From positions 2,306,501 to 2,370,500 of the forward strand of contig NZ_CP029553.1 in NCBI RefSeq assembly GCF_003173755.1: a stretch of DNA of 64,000 bases. Reading direction: 5' to 3'. The DNA comes from Methylobacterium terrae. GTDB lineage: Bacteria; Pseudomonadota; Alphaproteobacteria; Rhizobiales; Beijerinckiaceae. The first letter of the stretch is position 1. Each line of letters opens with the position of its first letter. This document shows positions 39,065 to 51,294 of this stretch, in pieces. The notes below the pieces were generated by a model, which was not told the DNA's origin, did no database searches, and saw only the letters and a list, made by a program, of their open reading frames with translations. Position numbers and translations under genes: made by a program.

Positions 39065-39580
39065 ATGGTGTGGCGGCGGAGTCTCACGGTGCTCTGGGCG
39101 GGGGTATGCCTCGGGGCAGCCACCGGCGCAGGCCTCGCGCAGGAGCCGGACCGGATCTTCGACAAGTCCACGGTCTGGCGGCCGCTGACCCCCAACGACA
39201 AGCTCGTGGTCTACGGCATCGACGACCCGGACGTGGCCGGCGTCGCCTGCCACTACACCCAGCCCGAGAAGGGTGGCATCAAGGGCACGCTCGGCCTCGC
39301 CGAGGAGGTCTCGGACATCTCGCTCTCCTGCCGCCAGGTCGGGCCGGTCAAGTTCAAGGGCAAGATCAAGCAGGGCGAGGTCGTGTTCAGCGAGCGCCGC
39401 TCGCTGATCTTCAAGAGCATGCAGATCGTGCGCGGCTGCGACGCCAAGCGCAACACCCTGATCTACATGGTCTACTCCGACAAGGTGGTGCAGGGTTCGC
39501 CGAAGAACTCGACCTCGACGGTGCCGCTGATGCCCTGGGGCACCGAGCCGCCGCCGAAATGCGGCGACTTCATGGGTTGA
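39065..39580 (+). CDS. creA: CreA family protein
   Basis: A 171-aa protein with a signal peptide (to about residue 25, GLAQEP). The core matches CreA: DRIFDKSTVWRPLTPNDKLVVYGIDDPDVAGVACHYTQPEKGGIKGTLGLAEEVSDISLSCRQVG, with conserved cysteines and the IFDK/IDDP blocks. CreA is a small periplasmic protein of unknown function, first described beside creBCD in E. coli; no creBCD is seen here. An intrinsic terminator follows. Confidence 0.93.
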   Translation: MVWRRSLTVLWAGVCLGAATGAGLAQEPDRIFDKSTVWRPLTPNDKLVVYGIDDPDVAGVACHYTQPEKGGIKGTLGLAEEVSDISLSCRQVGPVKFKGKIKQGEVVFSERRSLIFKSMQIVRGCDAKRNTLIYMVYSDKVVQGSPKNSTSTVPLMPWGTEPPPKCGDFMG

Positions 39581-39611
39581 GCCCGCATCGTCGATCGACA
39601 CCGCGACATCG

Positions 39612-39640
39612 GGGGCCTGCGCCGGCGCGGGCCCCGTTTT
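39612..39640 (+). terminator. Intrinsic terminator after creA
   Basis: The hairpin stem GGGGCC/GGCCCC, with an inner CGCCGGCG palindrome, is followed by GTTTT (39636-39640), about 30 bp past the creA stop. Confidence 0.75.
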
Positions 39641-39770
39641 CATGCCCGACGATCCGCCCGGATGCTCGCGGCCCACCGCCTCGACCGCTGTGGCCCGCCG
39701 GCCCGCCCTTCGTCGAAATCCTGACGGCGCCGGGGCCCATTAACGATCCGGTAACCACGATGCGCGCTTC

Positions 39771-40616
39771 ATGGCGTTCGGTAACAACTCGTCAACCGCC
39801 GTGACCAGCATCAGCCTCACACGCCCCTCCCTCCCGCTGCGCGGCCGCTCCTTCCGGGCGCTCGTGCTCGCGCCGGAGACGCCGCTCGGCGACTGGTTCT
39901 CGCACCTGGACACCCTGGTGCAGCGCTCGCCGACGCTCTTCTCCGAGCGCCCCGTGATCCTGGACGTCTCGGGCCTGGCCAAGCCCCCGCGGGGAGACCT
40001 CTCCCCCCGGGGAGACGCGGCCGGACCCGGGGCGGCCGAGCCCGCCGAGGACCGCGACGATGAATCGGCGGCGACGCCGGACATCGCCGGCCTCGTCGAC
40101 GAGCTCAAGCAGCGCGGCATCCGCATCATGGGCGTCGAGAAGGCCGAGCCGGCCTGGCTCGGCCCGGCGCTGCCGCCGCTCCTCAGCGGCGGCCGCCCGG
40201 CCGAGATGGCGGCCCCGGCCGAGGACGCTCCGAAGCCCGAGGCTACCAAAGCGCCCGAGCCCAAGGCGCCCGAGCCGCCCTGCAAGCCGAACTCCCTCGT
40301 CCTCGAGACGCCGCTGCGCTCCGGCCAGTCGGTCTATCATCCCGAGGGCGACGTGACGGTGATGGGCTCGGTGGCCTCCGGCGCCGAGATCCTGGCCGGC
40401 GGCTCGATCCACGTCTACGGGGCCCTGCGCGGCCGCGCCATCGCGGGGGCGGGCGGCAACCCCCGGGCCCGCATCTGCTGCCGCAAGTTCGAGCCCGAGC
40501 TGATCGGCATCGACGGCCTGTTCCGCACCGCCGACACCACCGACCCGAAGCTGCGCAAGAAGGCGGTCCAGGTCTGGCTCGAGGGCGAGACCCTCCGGAT
40601 GGCCGCCCTGGACTGA
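39771..40616 (+). CDS. minC: Septum site-determining protein MinC
   Basis: A 281-aa inhibitor of FtsZ polymerisation. The N-terminal domain (about 15-125) carries the FRALVLAPETPLGDWFSHLDTLVQRSPTLFSERPVILDVSGL pattern and DELKQRGIRIMGVEKAEP. A Pro/Ala/Glu linker (about 145-170) leads to the C-terminal beta-helix (LVLETPLRSGQSVYHPEGDVTVMGSVASGAEILAGGSIHVYGALRGRAIAGAGG), which binds MinD. It is first in minCDE; minD starts 148 bp on. No Shine-Dalgarno is evident before the ATG. Confidence 0.96.
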   Translation: MAFGNNSSTAVTSISLTRPSLPLRGRSFRALVLAPETPLGDWFSHLDTLVQRSPTLFSERPVILDVSGLAKPPRGDLSPRGDAAGPGAAEPAEDRDDESAATPDIAGLVDELKQRGIRIMGVEKAEPAWLGPALPPLLSGGRPAEMAAPAEDAPKPEATKAPEPKAPEPPCKPNSLVLETPLRSGQSVYHPEGDVTVMGSVASGAEILAGGSIHVYGALRGRAIAGAGGNPRARICCRKFEPELIGIDGLFRTADTTDPKLRKKAVQVWLEGETLRMAALD

Positions 40617-40764
40617 CCGCGACACGAGACGACCGGGCGGGGGCCGCGGGCGATGCCGCCCCGACCCGCCCGGCGGAACGACGACCGAACAACCCCGCAC
40701 GCGCGCGGGCCGGACCACGATCCGGACGCCGCCTCATCCCGACCGCTCTGGGGGGAGCATCAGA

Positions 40765-41580
40765 ATGGCCAAGATCATAGTGGTGACGTCCGGCAAGGGC
40801 GGCGTGGGCAAGACCACCACGACGGCGGCGCTCGGCGCCGCCCTCGCCCAGACCGGCCAGAACGTCTGCGTCGTCGACTTCGACGTCGGCCTGCGCAACC
40901 TCGACCTCATCATGGGGGCCGAGCGCCGCGTCGTCTACGACCTCATCAACGTGGTCCAGGGCGACGCCAAGCTCCCCCAGGCCCTCATCCGCGACAAGCG
41001 CCTCGACACCCTCTCGCTGCTTCCCGCCTCGCAGACCCGCGACAAGGACGCGCTCACCGACGACGGCGTCGCCCGGGTGATCGGGGAACTCCGCGAGAAG
41101 TTCGACTGGGTGATCTGCGACAGCCCGGCCGGCATCGAGCGCGGCGCGACGCTGGCCATGCGCCACGCCGACATCGCGGTGGTGGTGACGAACCCCGAAG
41201 TGTCCTCGGTGCGCGATTCCGACCGGATCATCGGCCTGCTCGATTCGAAGACCGAGCGCGCCGAGAAGGGCGAGCGGCTCGACAAGCACCTGATCCTCAC
41301 CCGCTACGACCCCGGCCGGGCCGAGCGCGGCGAGATGCTGAAGATCGACGACGTCCTGGAGATTCTGTCGATCCCGCTGCTGGGCGTGATCCCGGAGAGC
41401 GAGGAGGTACTGAAGGCCTCGAACCTCGGCAGCCCGGTGACGCTGAACGCGCCCCAGAGCGCCCCGGCCCGGGCCTACGCGGACGCCGTGCGCCGCCTCA
41501 AGGGCGAGACCGTCGAGATGGTCGTGCCGTCCGAGCGGCGGTCGATCCTGGGCAAGCTGTTCACCCGGAGGGCGGCATGA
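40765..41580 (+). CDS. minD: Septum site-determining ATPase MinD
   Basis: A 271-aa ParA/MinD ATPase that recruits MinC to the membrane. The deviant Walker A is [16 protein letters not shown] (about residues 9-24), the switch region is [16 protein letters not shown], and the Walker B-like block is [16 protein letters not shown]. The C-terminal amphipathic helix ([13 protein letters not shown]) binds the membrane. The stop overlaps the minE start as ATGA. Confidence 0.98.
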   Translation: MAKIIVVTSGKGGVGKTTTTAALGAALAQTGQNVCVVDFDVGLRNLDLIMGAERRVVYDLINVVQGDAKLPQALIRDKRLDTLSLLPASQTRDKDALTDDGVARVIGELREKFDWVICDSPAGIERGATLAMRHADIAVVVTNPEVSSVRDSDRIIGLLDSKTERAEKGERLDKHLILTRYDPGRAERGEMLKIDDVLEILSIPLLGVIPESEEVLKASNLGSPVTLNAPQSAPARAYADAVRRLKGETVEMVVPSERRSILGKLFTRRAA

Positions 41581-41837
41581 ACCTGCTGAGCTTCCTGTCG
41601 CGGCGCGGGACGGCGCCGGTGGCGCGCGAGCGCCTGCAGATCCTGCTGGCGCACGAGCGCACCGCCTTCGGCAACTCGGACCTGGTGGCGACCCTGCGCG
41701 AGGAGATCCTGGCGGTGATCGCCAAGCACGTCGCGATCGACCAGGACAAGGTGAAGATCACCATGGAGCGGGGCAACTCCGTCTCCACCCTGGAGATCGA
41801 CGTCGAGCTGCCGAAGACGCTCCACCGCGCGGCCTGA
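41577..41837 (+). CDS. minE: Cell division topological specificity factor MinE
   Basis: An 86-aa protein that triggers MinD ATP hydrolysis and drives pole-to-pole oscillation. The N-terminal membrane-targeting segment ([11 protein letters not shown]) is followed by the MinD-contact helix ([14 protein letters not shown]) and the topological domain ([27 protein letters not shown]). It overlaps minD by four bases, so translation is coupled. Confidence 0.97.
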   Translation: MNLLSFLSRRGTAPVARERLQILLAHERTAFGNSDLVATLREEILAVIAKHVAIDQDKVKITMERGNSVSTLEIDVELPKTLHRAA

Positions 41838-41929
41838 GCGGCCGCGCGTCTCCGCCACCGTCTCTTAGCGCGACCTCTTGCGCTCTCGTCCCGCCCGGGC
41901 GATTCAAGCGTATCGGGGCCGGACGGAGC

Positions 41930-42763
41930 GTGCTGTTGGCGGACGCCTTCCCACTGCAGGACAAGCTGGCCCTGGTCACCGGGGCCGGCAGCGGCATCGG
42001 CGCGGCGCTGAGCCTCGGCCTCGCCCGACGGGGCGCCCGCCTCGTCCTCGTCGACCGCGACCCCGAGGGGATCGCCCGCACCGAGGCGGCCGTGCGGGCC
42101 CTCGGGCGCGAGGTCGGCACCCACCTCCTCGACCTGACCGACGTCGACGGCATCGCGGCCCTGCCCGGGGCGGTCGCCTCCCGGCACGGGCCGCTCGATC
42201 TCCTGATCAACAATGCCGGCGTGGCGCTGGCCGGCCGGTTCGCCGACGTCGAGCTCGCCGATTTCGACTGGCTGATGGACGTGAACTTCCGCGCCGTGGT
42301 GCGGATGACCCACGCCTTCCTGCCCGTCCTCGAGGGCCGGCCGGCGGCGCAGATCGTCAACCTGTCGAGCCTCTACGGCATCGTCGCCCCGCCGGGCCAG
42401 GCCGCCTACGCGGCGAGCAAGTTCGCGGTGCGCGGCTTCTCCGAGGCGCTGCGGCACGAATATGCCGGCACGAATCTCGGCATCAGCGTGGTGCATCCGG
42501 GGGGGGTGGCCACCGCCATCGCCCGCAGCGCCCGGGCCGGACCGCGCCTCGATCCCGCCGAGGTCGCCAGGGGCAAGGACGCCGCCGAGCGCTTCCTGCG
42601 CCTGTCGCCCGAGGCGGCGGCGACGCGCATCCTGCACGGCATCGCCCGGCGCGAGCCCCGCATCATCGTCGGCCGCGACGCCGCCCAGGTGGCGCTGATC
42701 CAGCGCCTGATGCCGGTGCGCTACTGGTCGCTGCTCGCCCGCGCCATGGAGCGAACCACATGA
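41930..42763 (+). CDS. SDR-family NAD(P)-dependent oxidoreductase
   Basis: A 277-aa classical short-chain dehydrogenase. The cofactor motif is TGAGSGIG (17-24), the NNAG motif is in LLINNAGVALAG, and the catalytic Ser-Tyr-Lys lie in NLSSLYGIVAPPGQAAYAASKFAV. The C-terminal part (IIVGRDAAQVALIQRLMPVRYWSLLARAMER) resembles the acyl/alcohol-type SDRs found beside monooxygenases. GTG start after GGACGGAG. The stop overlaps the next ATG (ATGA), placing it first in a three-gene coupled operon with a hydrolase and a monooxygenase. Alcohol-to-ketone oxidation is inferred. Confidence 0.9.
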   Translation: MLLADAFPLQDKLALVTGAGSGIGAALSLGLARRGARLVLVDRDPEGIARTEAAVRALGREVGTHLLDLTDVDGIAALPGAVASRHGPLDLLINNAGVALAGRFADVELADFDWLMDVNFRAVVRMTHAFLPVLEGRPAAQIVNLSSLYGIVAPPGQAAYAASKFAVRGFSEALRHEYAGTNLGISVVHPGGVATAIARSARAGPRLDPAEVARGKDAAERFLRLSPEAAATRILHGIARREPRIIVGRDAAQVALIQRLMPVRYWSLLARAMERTT

Positions 42764-43658
42764 CGAGCCTGCGCGCCCATGTCTTCAACTGGATCATCCG
42801 TTGGCAGGTGCGGCCGAAGATCGCCCGGGCCGGCGGCGACGTCGCGGCGATCCGGCGGGTCATGAACCAGGCGAGCTTCCCCGATCTCCCCGGCCTCGAC
42901 TTCCGCGCGGGCGAGGTCGGGGGGGTGCCCGGCGAGTGGGTCGCGCGCCCGGACCTGGCGCCGGACGCCCCGCGCCTGCTCTACCTGCACGGCGGCGGCT
43001 TCATCGCCTGCTCGCCCCGCACCCACCGGCCCCTCACCGGCGGCTTCGCCGCGCGGGGCTTGCGGGTCTTCTGCCCCGATTACCGCCTCGCCCCCGAGCA
43101 CCCGTTCCCGGCGGCCCTCGACGACGCCGTCGCCTGCTGGTCCGCCTTCGCGGCGGCGGGGCCGGCCGGCGTCGCGGGCGATTCCGCCGGCGGCAACCTG
43201 GCGCTGGCGCTGATGCTGCGGGCGCGCCGGGACGGGCTGCCGCTCCCCGACGCCGCAGTGCTGTTCTCGCCCTCGACCGACATGCTGGGCCGGGGCGACT
43301 CGATGCGCACCAATGCCCGCCGCGACGCGATGTTCGAGCCCGACAAGCTCCAGCACCTCGTCGACCTCTACCTCGCCGGGCACGACCCCGAGGACCCGCT
43401 CGCCTCGCCGGTCAACGGCGATCCCGCCGGCCTGCCGCCGCTGCTGTTCCACGTCGGGGCCCGGGAGGTCCTGCGCGACGATTCCGTCCGATTCGCCGAG
43501 AAGGCGAGGCGGGCGGGCGTCGACGCCACCGTGAAGGTCTGGCCGGTGGTGCCCCACGTCTGGCAGCTCGCCCACGGGTTCCTGCCGGAGGGGCGCCGCT
43601 CCCTGTCCGAGGCCGCCGCCTTCCTGAAGGCGCATGCCGGGGTGCCGGAGGCGGTCCG

Positions 43659-43662
<4 letters not shown>
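42760..43662 (+). CDS. Alpha/beta hydrolase, hormone-sensitive lipase family
   Basis: A 300-aa carboxylesterase. The oxyanion-hole motif HGGGF lies at 77-81, DYRLAPEHPFP at 107-117, and the nucleophile elbow GDSAGG at 140-145 (Ser142). The Asp and His are expected in LLFHVGAREVLRDDS and VVPHVWQLAH. No signal peptide, so cytoplasmic. It overlaps the SDR by ATGA and the monooxygenase by GTGA. In this context it would hydrolyse the ester or lactone made by the monooxygenase; this is inference. Confidence 0.92.
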
Positions 43663-46830
<3,168 letters not shown>

Positions 46831-46919
46831 GAACCGGGTCGCCTCACGGGCAGGCGGCCCGAATTTCGTCGAATGGGCCGGCTGCATCGGCCGGCCCAAC
46901 CCATCATCCCACCTTCCAC

Positions 46920-47041
46920 CTCATCCTGAGGTGCCGGAGCGAAGCGGAGGCCTCGAAAGGAGGGCTCCAGGGATCGCAGAGAGTTCCGGAGCCCTCCTTC
47001 GAGGCTGCGCGATCTTCGATCGCCCAGCACCTCGGGATGAG
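46920..47041 (+). repeat. Palindromic intergenic repeat, family B
   Basis: A 122-bp inverted repeat. The outer arms CTCATCCTGAGGTGC (46920-46934) and GCACCTCGGGATGAG (47027-47041) pair with one mismatch. Inner arms CCTCGAAAGGAGGGCTCC (46951-46968) and GGAGCCCTCCTTCGAGG (46988-47004) pair with one bulge. The loop is about 19 bases. Similar CATCCTGAGGTGC… elements are scattered in Methylobacterium and Bradyrhizobium genomes, as I recall. It lies between guaB and zapA, both of whose 3' ends face it, so it may also stop transcription in both directions. Confidence 0.8.
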
Positions 47042-47090
47042 GTCGCGAGTAGGATGACGGCCGGCCCCCGGGGACGGATGAGCGTTCCGC

Positions 47091-47471
47091 TCAGCCCCCC
47101 TGCGATCCGCCCGGCGCCGATCCCAGCCTCTTCGCCAGGCGCTCGATCCGCTCGGCGGTGCGCTGGACGGTCTCGGCCAGGCGCGCCTCGGCGCCCTCGC
47201 GCTCGGCGGTGCCGGCCTGGGTCGAGTCCCGCAGGGCCGCGGTCTCGCGCTCCATCGCCTCCATCCGGCGCCTGGTCTCGGCGAGCTCGTCCGCGAGGGT
47301 CAGCGCCGCCATCACGTGCAGGCGCATGTCGCCGATCTCGCCGAAGGCCTTGCGCATGTCGCCGATGCGGGCGTCGAAGCTCGCGGCCAGCCCCTCGAGG
47401 TGGCTCTCCTCGCCCTCGCCGCAGGCCATGCGGTAGGTCTTGCCGGCGATGGTGACCGTCACTTGAGGCAT
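47091..47471 (-). CDS. zapA: Cell division protein ZapA
   Basis: A 126-aa FtsZ-associated protein. The N-terminal globular part matches ZapA (MPQVTVTIAGKTYRMACGEGEESHLEGLAASFDARIGDMR), followed by the dimer/tetramer coiled coil (MRLHVMAALTLADELAETRRRMEAMERETAAL). The C-terminal 45 residues are a charged extension beyond the usual 100-110 aa. It lies 40 bp downstream of the DUF4164 gene on the same strand, the usual pairing in Hyphomicrobiales. Confidence 0.93.
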   Translation of the reverse strand: MPQVTVTIAGKTYRMACGEGEESHLEGLAASFDARIGDMRKAFGEIGDMRLHVMAALTLADELAETRRRMEAMERETAALRDSTQAGTAEREGAEARLAETVQRTAERIERLAKRLGSAPGGSQGG

Positions 47472-47511
47472 CGCCCCCTCCTCGAACGCATGAAACGCCA
47501 GTCCAGGGACT

Positions 47512-47799
47512 TCAGCCCTCGCCCCGCTCGCCCGAGCGGCCGAGCACGTCCTCGACGGTGCCGATGGCCCGGCCGAGGCGGTGGTCGACGTCCTCGGTCA
47601 CCGCCTGCATCTCGGACAGGCGCGCCGTCGCCCCGTCGAGCTCCGCGGCCAGGCGGGCCCGGTCGTCGCGCATGATCTCCAGCTCGGTCTCGAGGTCGCT
47701 GTGGCTGCGCTCCGCGTCGAGCCGGCGCGCCACCGCGGATTCGAGCAGGGCCACCGAGGCTTCGAGGCGGCGCAGCGCTTCCTCCACCGCTGCGGTCAT
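47512..47799 (-). CDS. DUF4164 family coiled-coil protein
   Basis: A 95-aa protein forming nearly one continuous coiled coil (MTAAVEEALRRLEASVALLESAVARRL…SDLETELEIMRDDRARLAAELDGATARLSEM). This matches DUF4164, regularly found directly before zapA in Hyphomicrobiales. A role with ZapA at the division ring is inferred from linkage only. The ATG at 47799 follows CGGAGGTGAGC; an upstream in-frame ATG at 47826 is less likely. Confidence 0.88.
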   Translation of the reverse strand: MTAAVEEALRRLEASVALLESAVARRLDAERSHSDLETELEIMRDDRARLAAELDGATARLSEMQAVTEDVDHRLGRAIGTVEDVLGRSGERGEG

Positions 47800-47943
47800 G
47801 CTCACCTCCGAGAATACGCCGACCACGAGAAACGCCGACTGAGAACGCGGGAATACGTGGCGGAAACCCTAAAGGCCAGGACCGCGCCTCGCAATCGCCG
47901 TGCCGGCGGACGGTGGTGACGTGCTGGGGAGTGCGGGGACGAT

Positions 47944-49098
47944 TCAGGCCGCCGCCGCCACCTCGAGCCGGTTCCGCCCGCCCGCCTTGGCGCGGTAGAG
48001 CGCGCGGTCGGCGGCCGAGAGCAGGACCGAGAGGTCGTCGAGGCCGGGCCGCGCCGCCGCGAGGCCGACGCTGACGGTCGCGGCGATGCCGGGCCCCTCG
48101 CCCTGCGCCGCCGCGACCGCGAAGCGGCGGGCGATCTCCTCGCCCGTCCGCCGCGCCGCGGCGATGTCGAGCCCCGGCAGCAGGGCGGCGAACTCCTCGC
48201 CGCCGAGCCGGGCGACCAGGGCGTCCGGCCCGGCGATCCGGCGAGCGGTGTCGGCGAACAGCCGCAGCACCCCGTCGCCGGCGGCGTGGCCGTGGCGGTC
48301 GTTGATCGACTTGAAGTGGTCGAGGTCGAAGGCGAGCAGGGCCGCCGGGCGGTCCGGGGCCCGGTCCCGGAGCAGCCGCGCGCCCTCCTCGAAGAAGCCG
48401 TGTCGGTTGGAGAGGCCGGTGAGGTAGTCGGTGCGCGAGGCCGCCAGGGCGTCCGCCTGCGCCTCCTCGCGCACCAGCGCGATCAAGCCCATCGGCATCG
48501 CGACCGAGTAGAGCACGCCCTCGTACATCGTGATCTTGCCGAACAGCGGCAGCAGCGCCTCGCCGTAGGCCGCGACGAGGATCGGGGCGAGGAGCGCGCG
48601 CGCCAGGTAGAATACGCCGTGCCCGGCCGCGATCGCGACGACGACCGGCCGCGAGCGCAGGTTCCGGGCGGTGCGGCTGCGCAGGAGCGCCCGGGCCGTG
48701 AGCCCGCTGGCGAGCGCGATCGGGGCCGAGGCGACGTAGACCCAGAAGGCCTGCGGGTAGCGGACGCCGAGGGTCAGCCAGAGGAGGCCCAGCAGGGCGA
48801 GGAGCGCGGCCGGGAGCCGGAGCCCGACCCGACCGTCGAGCCGGGCGACGCCGTGCAGGACCATCAGGTAGCCCGTGACGAACAGGAGGTTGGCAACCCC
48901 CCAGCCGGCAAAGCCCGGGAAATGCGCGCGGTTCATCGCCACGAGGCAGCCCGCCGCGAAGGCCAGGTAGGCGCCGGCCCAGATCCCGAGTTCGCGCGCC
49001 CGCCGGGGATGGGCCTGGCGCTCCCACACCGTCATCGCGACGGCCACCAGCAGCGTCCCGACGGTGAGGTAATAGAGGGTGGGAAGATCGATCTGCAT
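47944..49098 (-). CDS. Membrane-bound diguanylate cyclase (GGDEF)
   Basis: A 384-aa protein with about seven hydrophobic helices in residues 1-195 and a C-terminal GGDEF domain (about 215-375). The domain has [38 protein letters not shown] (metal and nucleotide binding) and the active site RLGGEEF, an accepted functional variant. The inhibitory RxxD I-site expected five residues before GGEEF is absent. It should make cyclic di-GMP in response to an unknown membrane signal. I chose the ATG at 49098 because AGGTGA lies eight bases upstream; a GTG at 49110 is possible. It occupies the zapA-gap interval, where tkt is often found. Confidence 0.92.
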   Translation of the reverse strand: MQIDLPTLYYLTVGTLLVAVAMTVWERQAHPRRARELGIWAGAYLAFAAGCLVAMNRAHFPGFAGWGVANLLFVTGYLMVLHGVARLDGRVGLRLPAALLALLGLLWLTLGVRYPQAFWVYVASAPIALASGLTARALLRSRTARNLRSRPVVVAIAAGHGVFYLARALLAPILVAAYGEALLPLFGKITMYEGVLYSVAMPMGLIALVREEAQADALAASRTDYLTGLSNRHGFFEEGARLLRDRAPDRPAALLAFDLDHFKSINDRHGHAAGDGVLRLFADTARRIAGPDALVARLGGEEFAALLPGLDIAAARRTGEEIARRFAVAAAQGEGPGIAATVSVGLAAARPGLDDLSVLLSAADRALYRAKAGGRNRLEVAAAA

Positions 49099-49309
49099 CG
49101 TTGTCGTCACCTGCGCCGATCGATCTACGGGCGATCAAGCGCAATTTTGGTTACAGATCCGATGGTCTCTCACCCGACACGTCGCCATGGTTAAGGCGCG
49201 GCTGACCGGTTCTCGACGATTCGACGACCCCGCGAGGGCGCCGGGCCCGGGGAGACGACCCTGCCTTCCGCCCCGGGCGACCGGGTTTTCCCCAAGCTGG
49301 CCCCCGGGT

Positions 49310-49337
49310 TTGACACGCCCCGGTGCCATGTTAGGAA
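49310..49337 (+). promoter_or_regulatory. Candidate sigma-70-type promoter for the gap gene
   Basis: TTGACA (49310-49315), a 16-base spacer and TAGGAA (49332-49337) lie about 280 bases before the gap ATG, which would give a long leader. The whole gap 49099-49618 (520 bases) otherwise holds no gene I can support. Confidence 0.55.
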
Positions 49338-49618
49338 GCCGGCGCCCCGCCAGGCGGCCGTCGCCGGCGGACAGACGGAATACGAGCTGCCGTGACGCCT
49401 CCCGTGCCCCCCGCCAGCGCCGTCCCCGAAGGGACGGCCGGCGCGTCCGGGGCGGCGAGCGCAGCGAGGGCCCCCGGCCCGATCCGACCCTCCTCGATCA
49501 TCCCCGACACGCGCCGCGCCGGCCCATCCCGCGCGGCCCGCCTCGCCGCGGGGCCCAGCCGCCCCGGCTCCCTCCGCCCCGCAACCCCCGAACACCCATT
49601 CCCCAAGGGAGAGAACAC

Positions 49619-50626
49619 ATGACGGTCAAGGTCGCCATCAACGGCTTCGGACGCATCGGCCGCAACGTCCTGCGCGCCATCAAGGAGGCCGGCCGCACCG
49701 ACATCGAGGTCGTGGCCATCAACGATCTCGGCCCGGTCGAGACCAACGCCCACCTGCTGCGCTTCGATTCGGTCCACGGCAAGTTCCCCGGCACCGTCTC
49801 GGTCGAGGGCGACCACATCGTGGTCGACGGCCAGCGCATCCGGGTCACCGCGATCAAGAACCCGGCCGAGCTGCCCCACCGCGAGCTCGGCGTCGACATC
49901 GCGATGGAGTGCACCGGCATCTTCACCTCGAAGGACAAGGCCAAGCTCCACCTCGAGGCCGGCGCCAAGCGCGTCCTCGTGTCCGCTCCCGCGGACGGCG
50001 CCGACCTCACGGTCGTCTACGGCGTGAACCACGACAAGCTGACGGCCGACCACCTGGTGGTCTCCAATGCCTCGTGCACCACCAACTGCCTCGCCCCGGT
50101 CGCCAAGGTGCTCAACGACGCCGTCGGCATCGAGCGCGGCTTCATGACCACGATCCACTCCTACACCAACGACCAGCCGTCGCTGGACCAGATGCACAAG
50201 GACCTCTACCGGGCCCGCGCCGCGGCCCTGTCGATGATCCCGACCACCACCGGCGCCGCCAAGGCCGTCGGCCTGGTGCTCCCGGAGCTGAACGGCCGTC
50301 TCGACGGCACCTCGATCCGCGTGCCGACCCCGAACGTCTCGGTCGTCGACTTCAAGTTCAATTCCAAGCGCGCCACCTCGGTCGCCGAGATCAACGAGGC
50401 GATCAAGGCGGCGGCGAACGGCCCGCTCAAGGGCGTGCTCGGCTTCACCGAGGCCCCGAACGTCTCGATCGACTTCAACCACGATCCCCACTCCTCGACC
50501 TTCCACATCGACCAGACCAAGGTCATGGACGGCACCTTCGTGCGCGTGCTGACCTGGTACGACAACGAGTGGGGCTTCTCGAACCGCATGGCCGACACCG
50601 CCATCGCGATGGCGAAGCTCATCTGA
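49619..50626 (+). CDS. gap: Glyceraldehyde-3-phosphate dehydrogenase, type I
   Basis: A 335-aa NAD-dependent enzyme (EC 1.2.1.12). The Rossmann start is [17 protein letters not shown], the catalytic Cys is in [12 protein letters not shown] (near residue 155), and the C-terminal block [12 protein letters not shown] is intact. ATG follows AAGGGAGAGAACAC. It begins a glycolytic cluster gap - coiled-coil gene - pgk - fba on the plus strand; a strong terminator follows gap, so the downstream genes may have their own promoter. Confidence 0.98.
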   Translation: MTVKVAINGFGRIGRNVLRAIKEAGRTDIEVVAINDLGPVETNAHLLRFDSVHGKFPGTVSVEGDHIVVDGQRIRVTAIKNPAELPHRELGVDIAMECTGIFTSKDKAKLHLEAGAKRVLVSAPADGADLTVVYGVNHDKLTADHLVVSNASCTTNCLAPVAKVLNDAVGIERGFMTTIHSYTNDQPSLDQMHKDLYRARAAALSMIPTTTGAAKAVGLVLPELNGRLDGTSIRVPTPNVSVVDFKFNSKRATSVAEINEAIKAAANGPLKGVLGFTEAPNVSIDFNHDPHSSTFHIDQTKVMDGTFVRVLTWYDNEWGFSNRMADTAIAMAKLI

Positions 50627-50642
50627 CGCGGCAGACGCGACC

Positions 50643-50675
50643 GGCCGGCCCCTCCCGGGGGCCGGCCTTCGTTTT
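50643..50675 (+). terminator. Intrinsic terminator after gap
   Basis: A perfect 10-bp stem GGCCGGCCCC/GGGGCCGGCC with a five-base loop (50643-50667) is followed by TTCGTTTT (50668-50675), about 17 bp past the stop. Confidence 0.85.
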
Positions 50676-50739
50676 CGGGGCGGGCCCGTTGCGGGACCGC
50701 CCCCGCTCACCTCCAGGATTCGCCCCCGAGGATCCGCCG

Positions 50740-51243
50740 ATGACCGACGCCGCGCCCTCCACACGCCCCGCGAACGCCGCCGACGCCGCCCTGCTGCAGG
50801 GGCAGACCCCGACCGCCGCGCCGCCGAACGCGGCGACCGCCGTCCCGGCTCCCGTCCCGCCGAATCCCGTCCCTCCCGGGGGTCCCGCCCAGCCCGATGC
50901 CCCCGCCCGGGTCGCCGTCGCGCTGCCCAGCCAGGTGGCGGACCAGCTCGCCCGCATCGAGGACAAGGCCTCGCGGATCGAGGACAAGTACGCCCGCTCC
51001 GAGGCGCTGCTCGGCCGGGTCGAGGACCGCGTCGAGGCGGCCGGCGCCCGCATGAACGAGGCCGCCCGCCAGTCCGATCTCGCGGCCCTGCGCTCCGAGG
51101 TCCGGGCCCTGTCCGAGCGCACCCGCGGCCTGCCCGGCCTCGGCGCGCTGATGCTGACCGCCTTGGTCACCGCGTTGCTGACGGTGGCGCTGACCCTGGT
51201 GGCGCAGCGCCTCAACCTCCAGGGCCTGATCCCGCTGCGCTGA
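50740..51243 (+). CDS. Pro-rich coiled-coil protein with C-terminal membrane anchor
   Basis: A 167-aa protein. Residues 1-60 are Ala/Pro-rich and probably disordered; 64-125 form a coiled coil (VADQLARIEDKASRIEDKYARSEALLGRVEDRVEAAGARMNE) with a repeated RIEDK unit; 130-160 is a membrane helix (LPGLGALMLTALVTALLTVALTLVAQRL). The topology suggests a tail-anchored cytoplasmic protein. It lies between gap and pgk; no family recognised. The ATG follows CGAGGATCCG. Confidence 0.75.
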   Translation: MTDAAPSTRPANAADAALLQGQTPTAAPPNAATAVPAPVPPNPVPPGGPAQPDAPARVAVALPSQVADQLARIEDKASRIEDKYARSEALLGRVEDRVEAAGARMNEAARQSDLAALRSEVRALSERTRGLPGLGALMLTALVTALLTVALTLVAQRLNLQGLIPLR

Positions 51244-51294
51244 TTTCCGCGCGCCGATACCCCGCCATTCCCAGCTTGCAAGGTGCCCCCGCCG

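Noticed and set aside
46831..47090. 6S RNA gene, often found beside zapA
   Set aside because: The space is almost filled by the family B palindrome, which is a near-perfect hairpin without the central bubble of 6S RNA; no other rod-like RNA fits.
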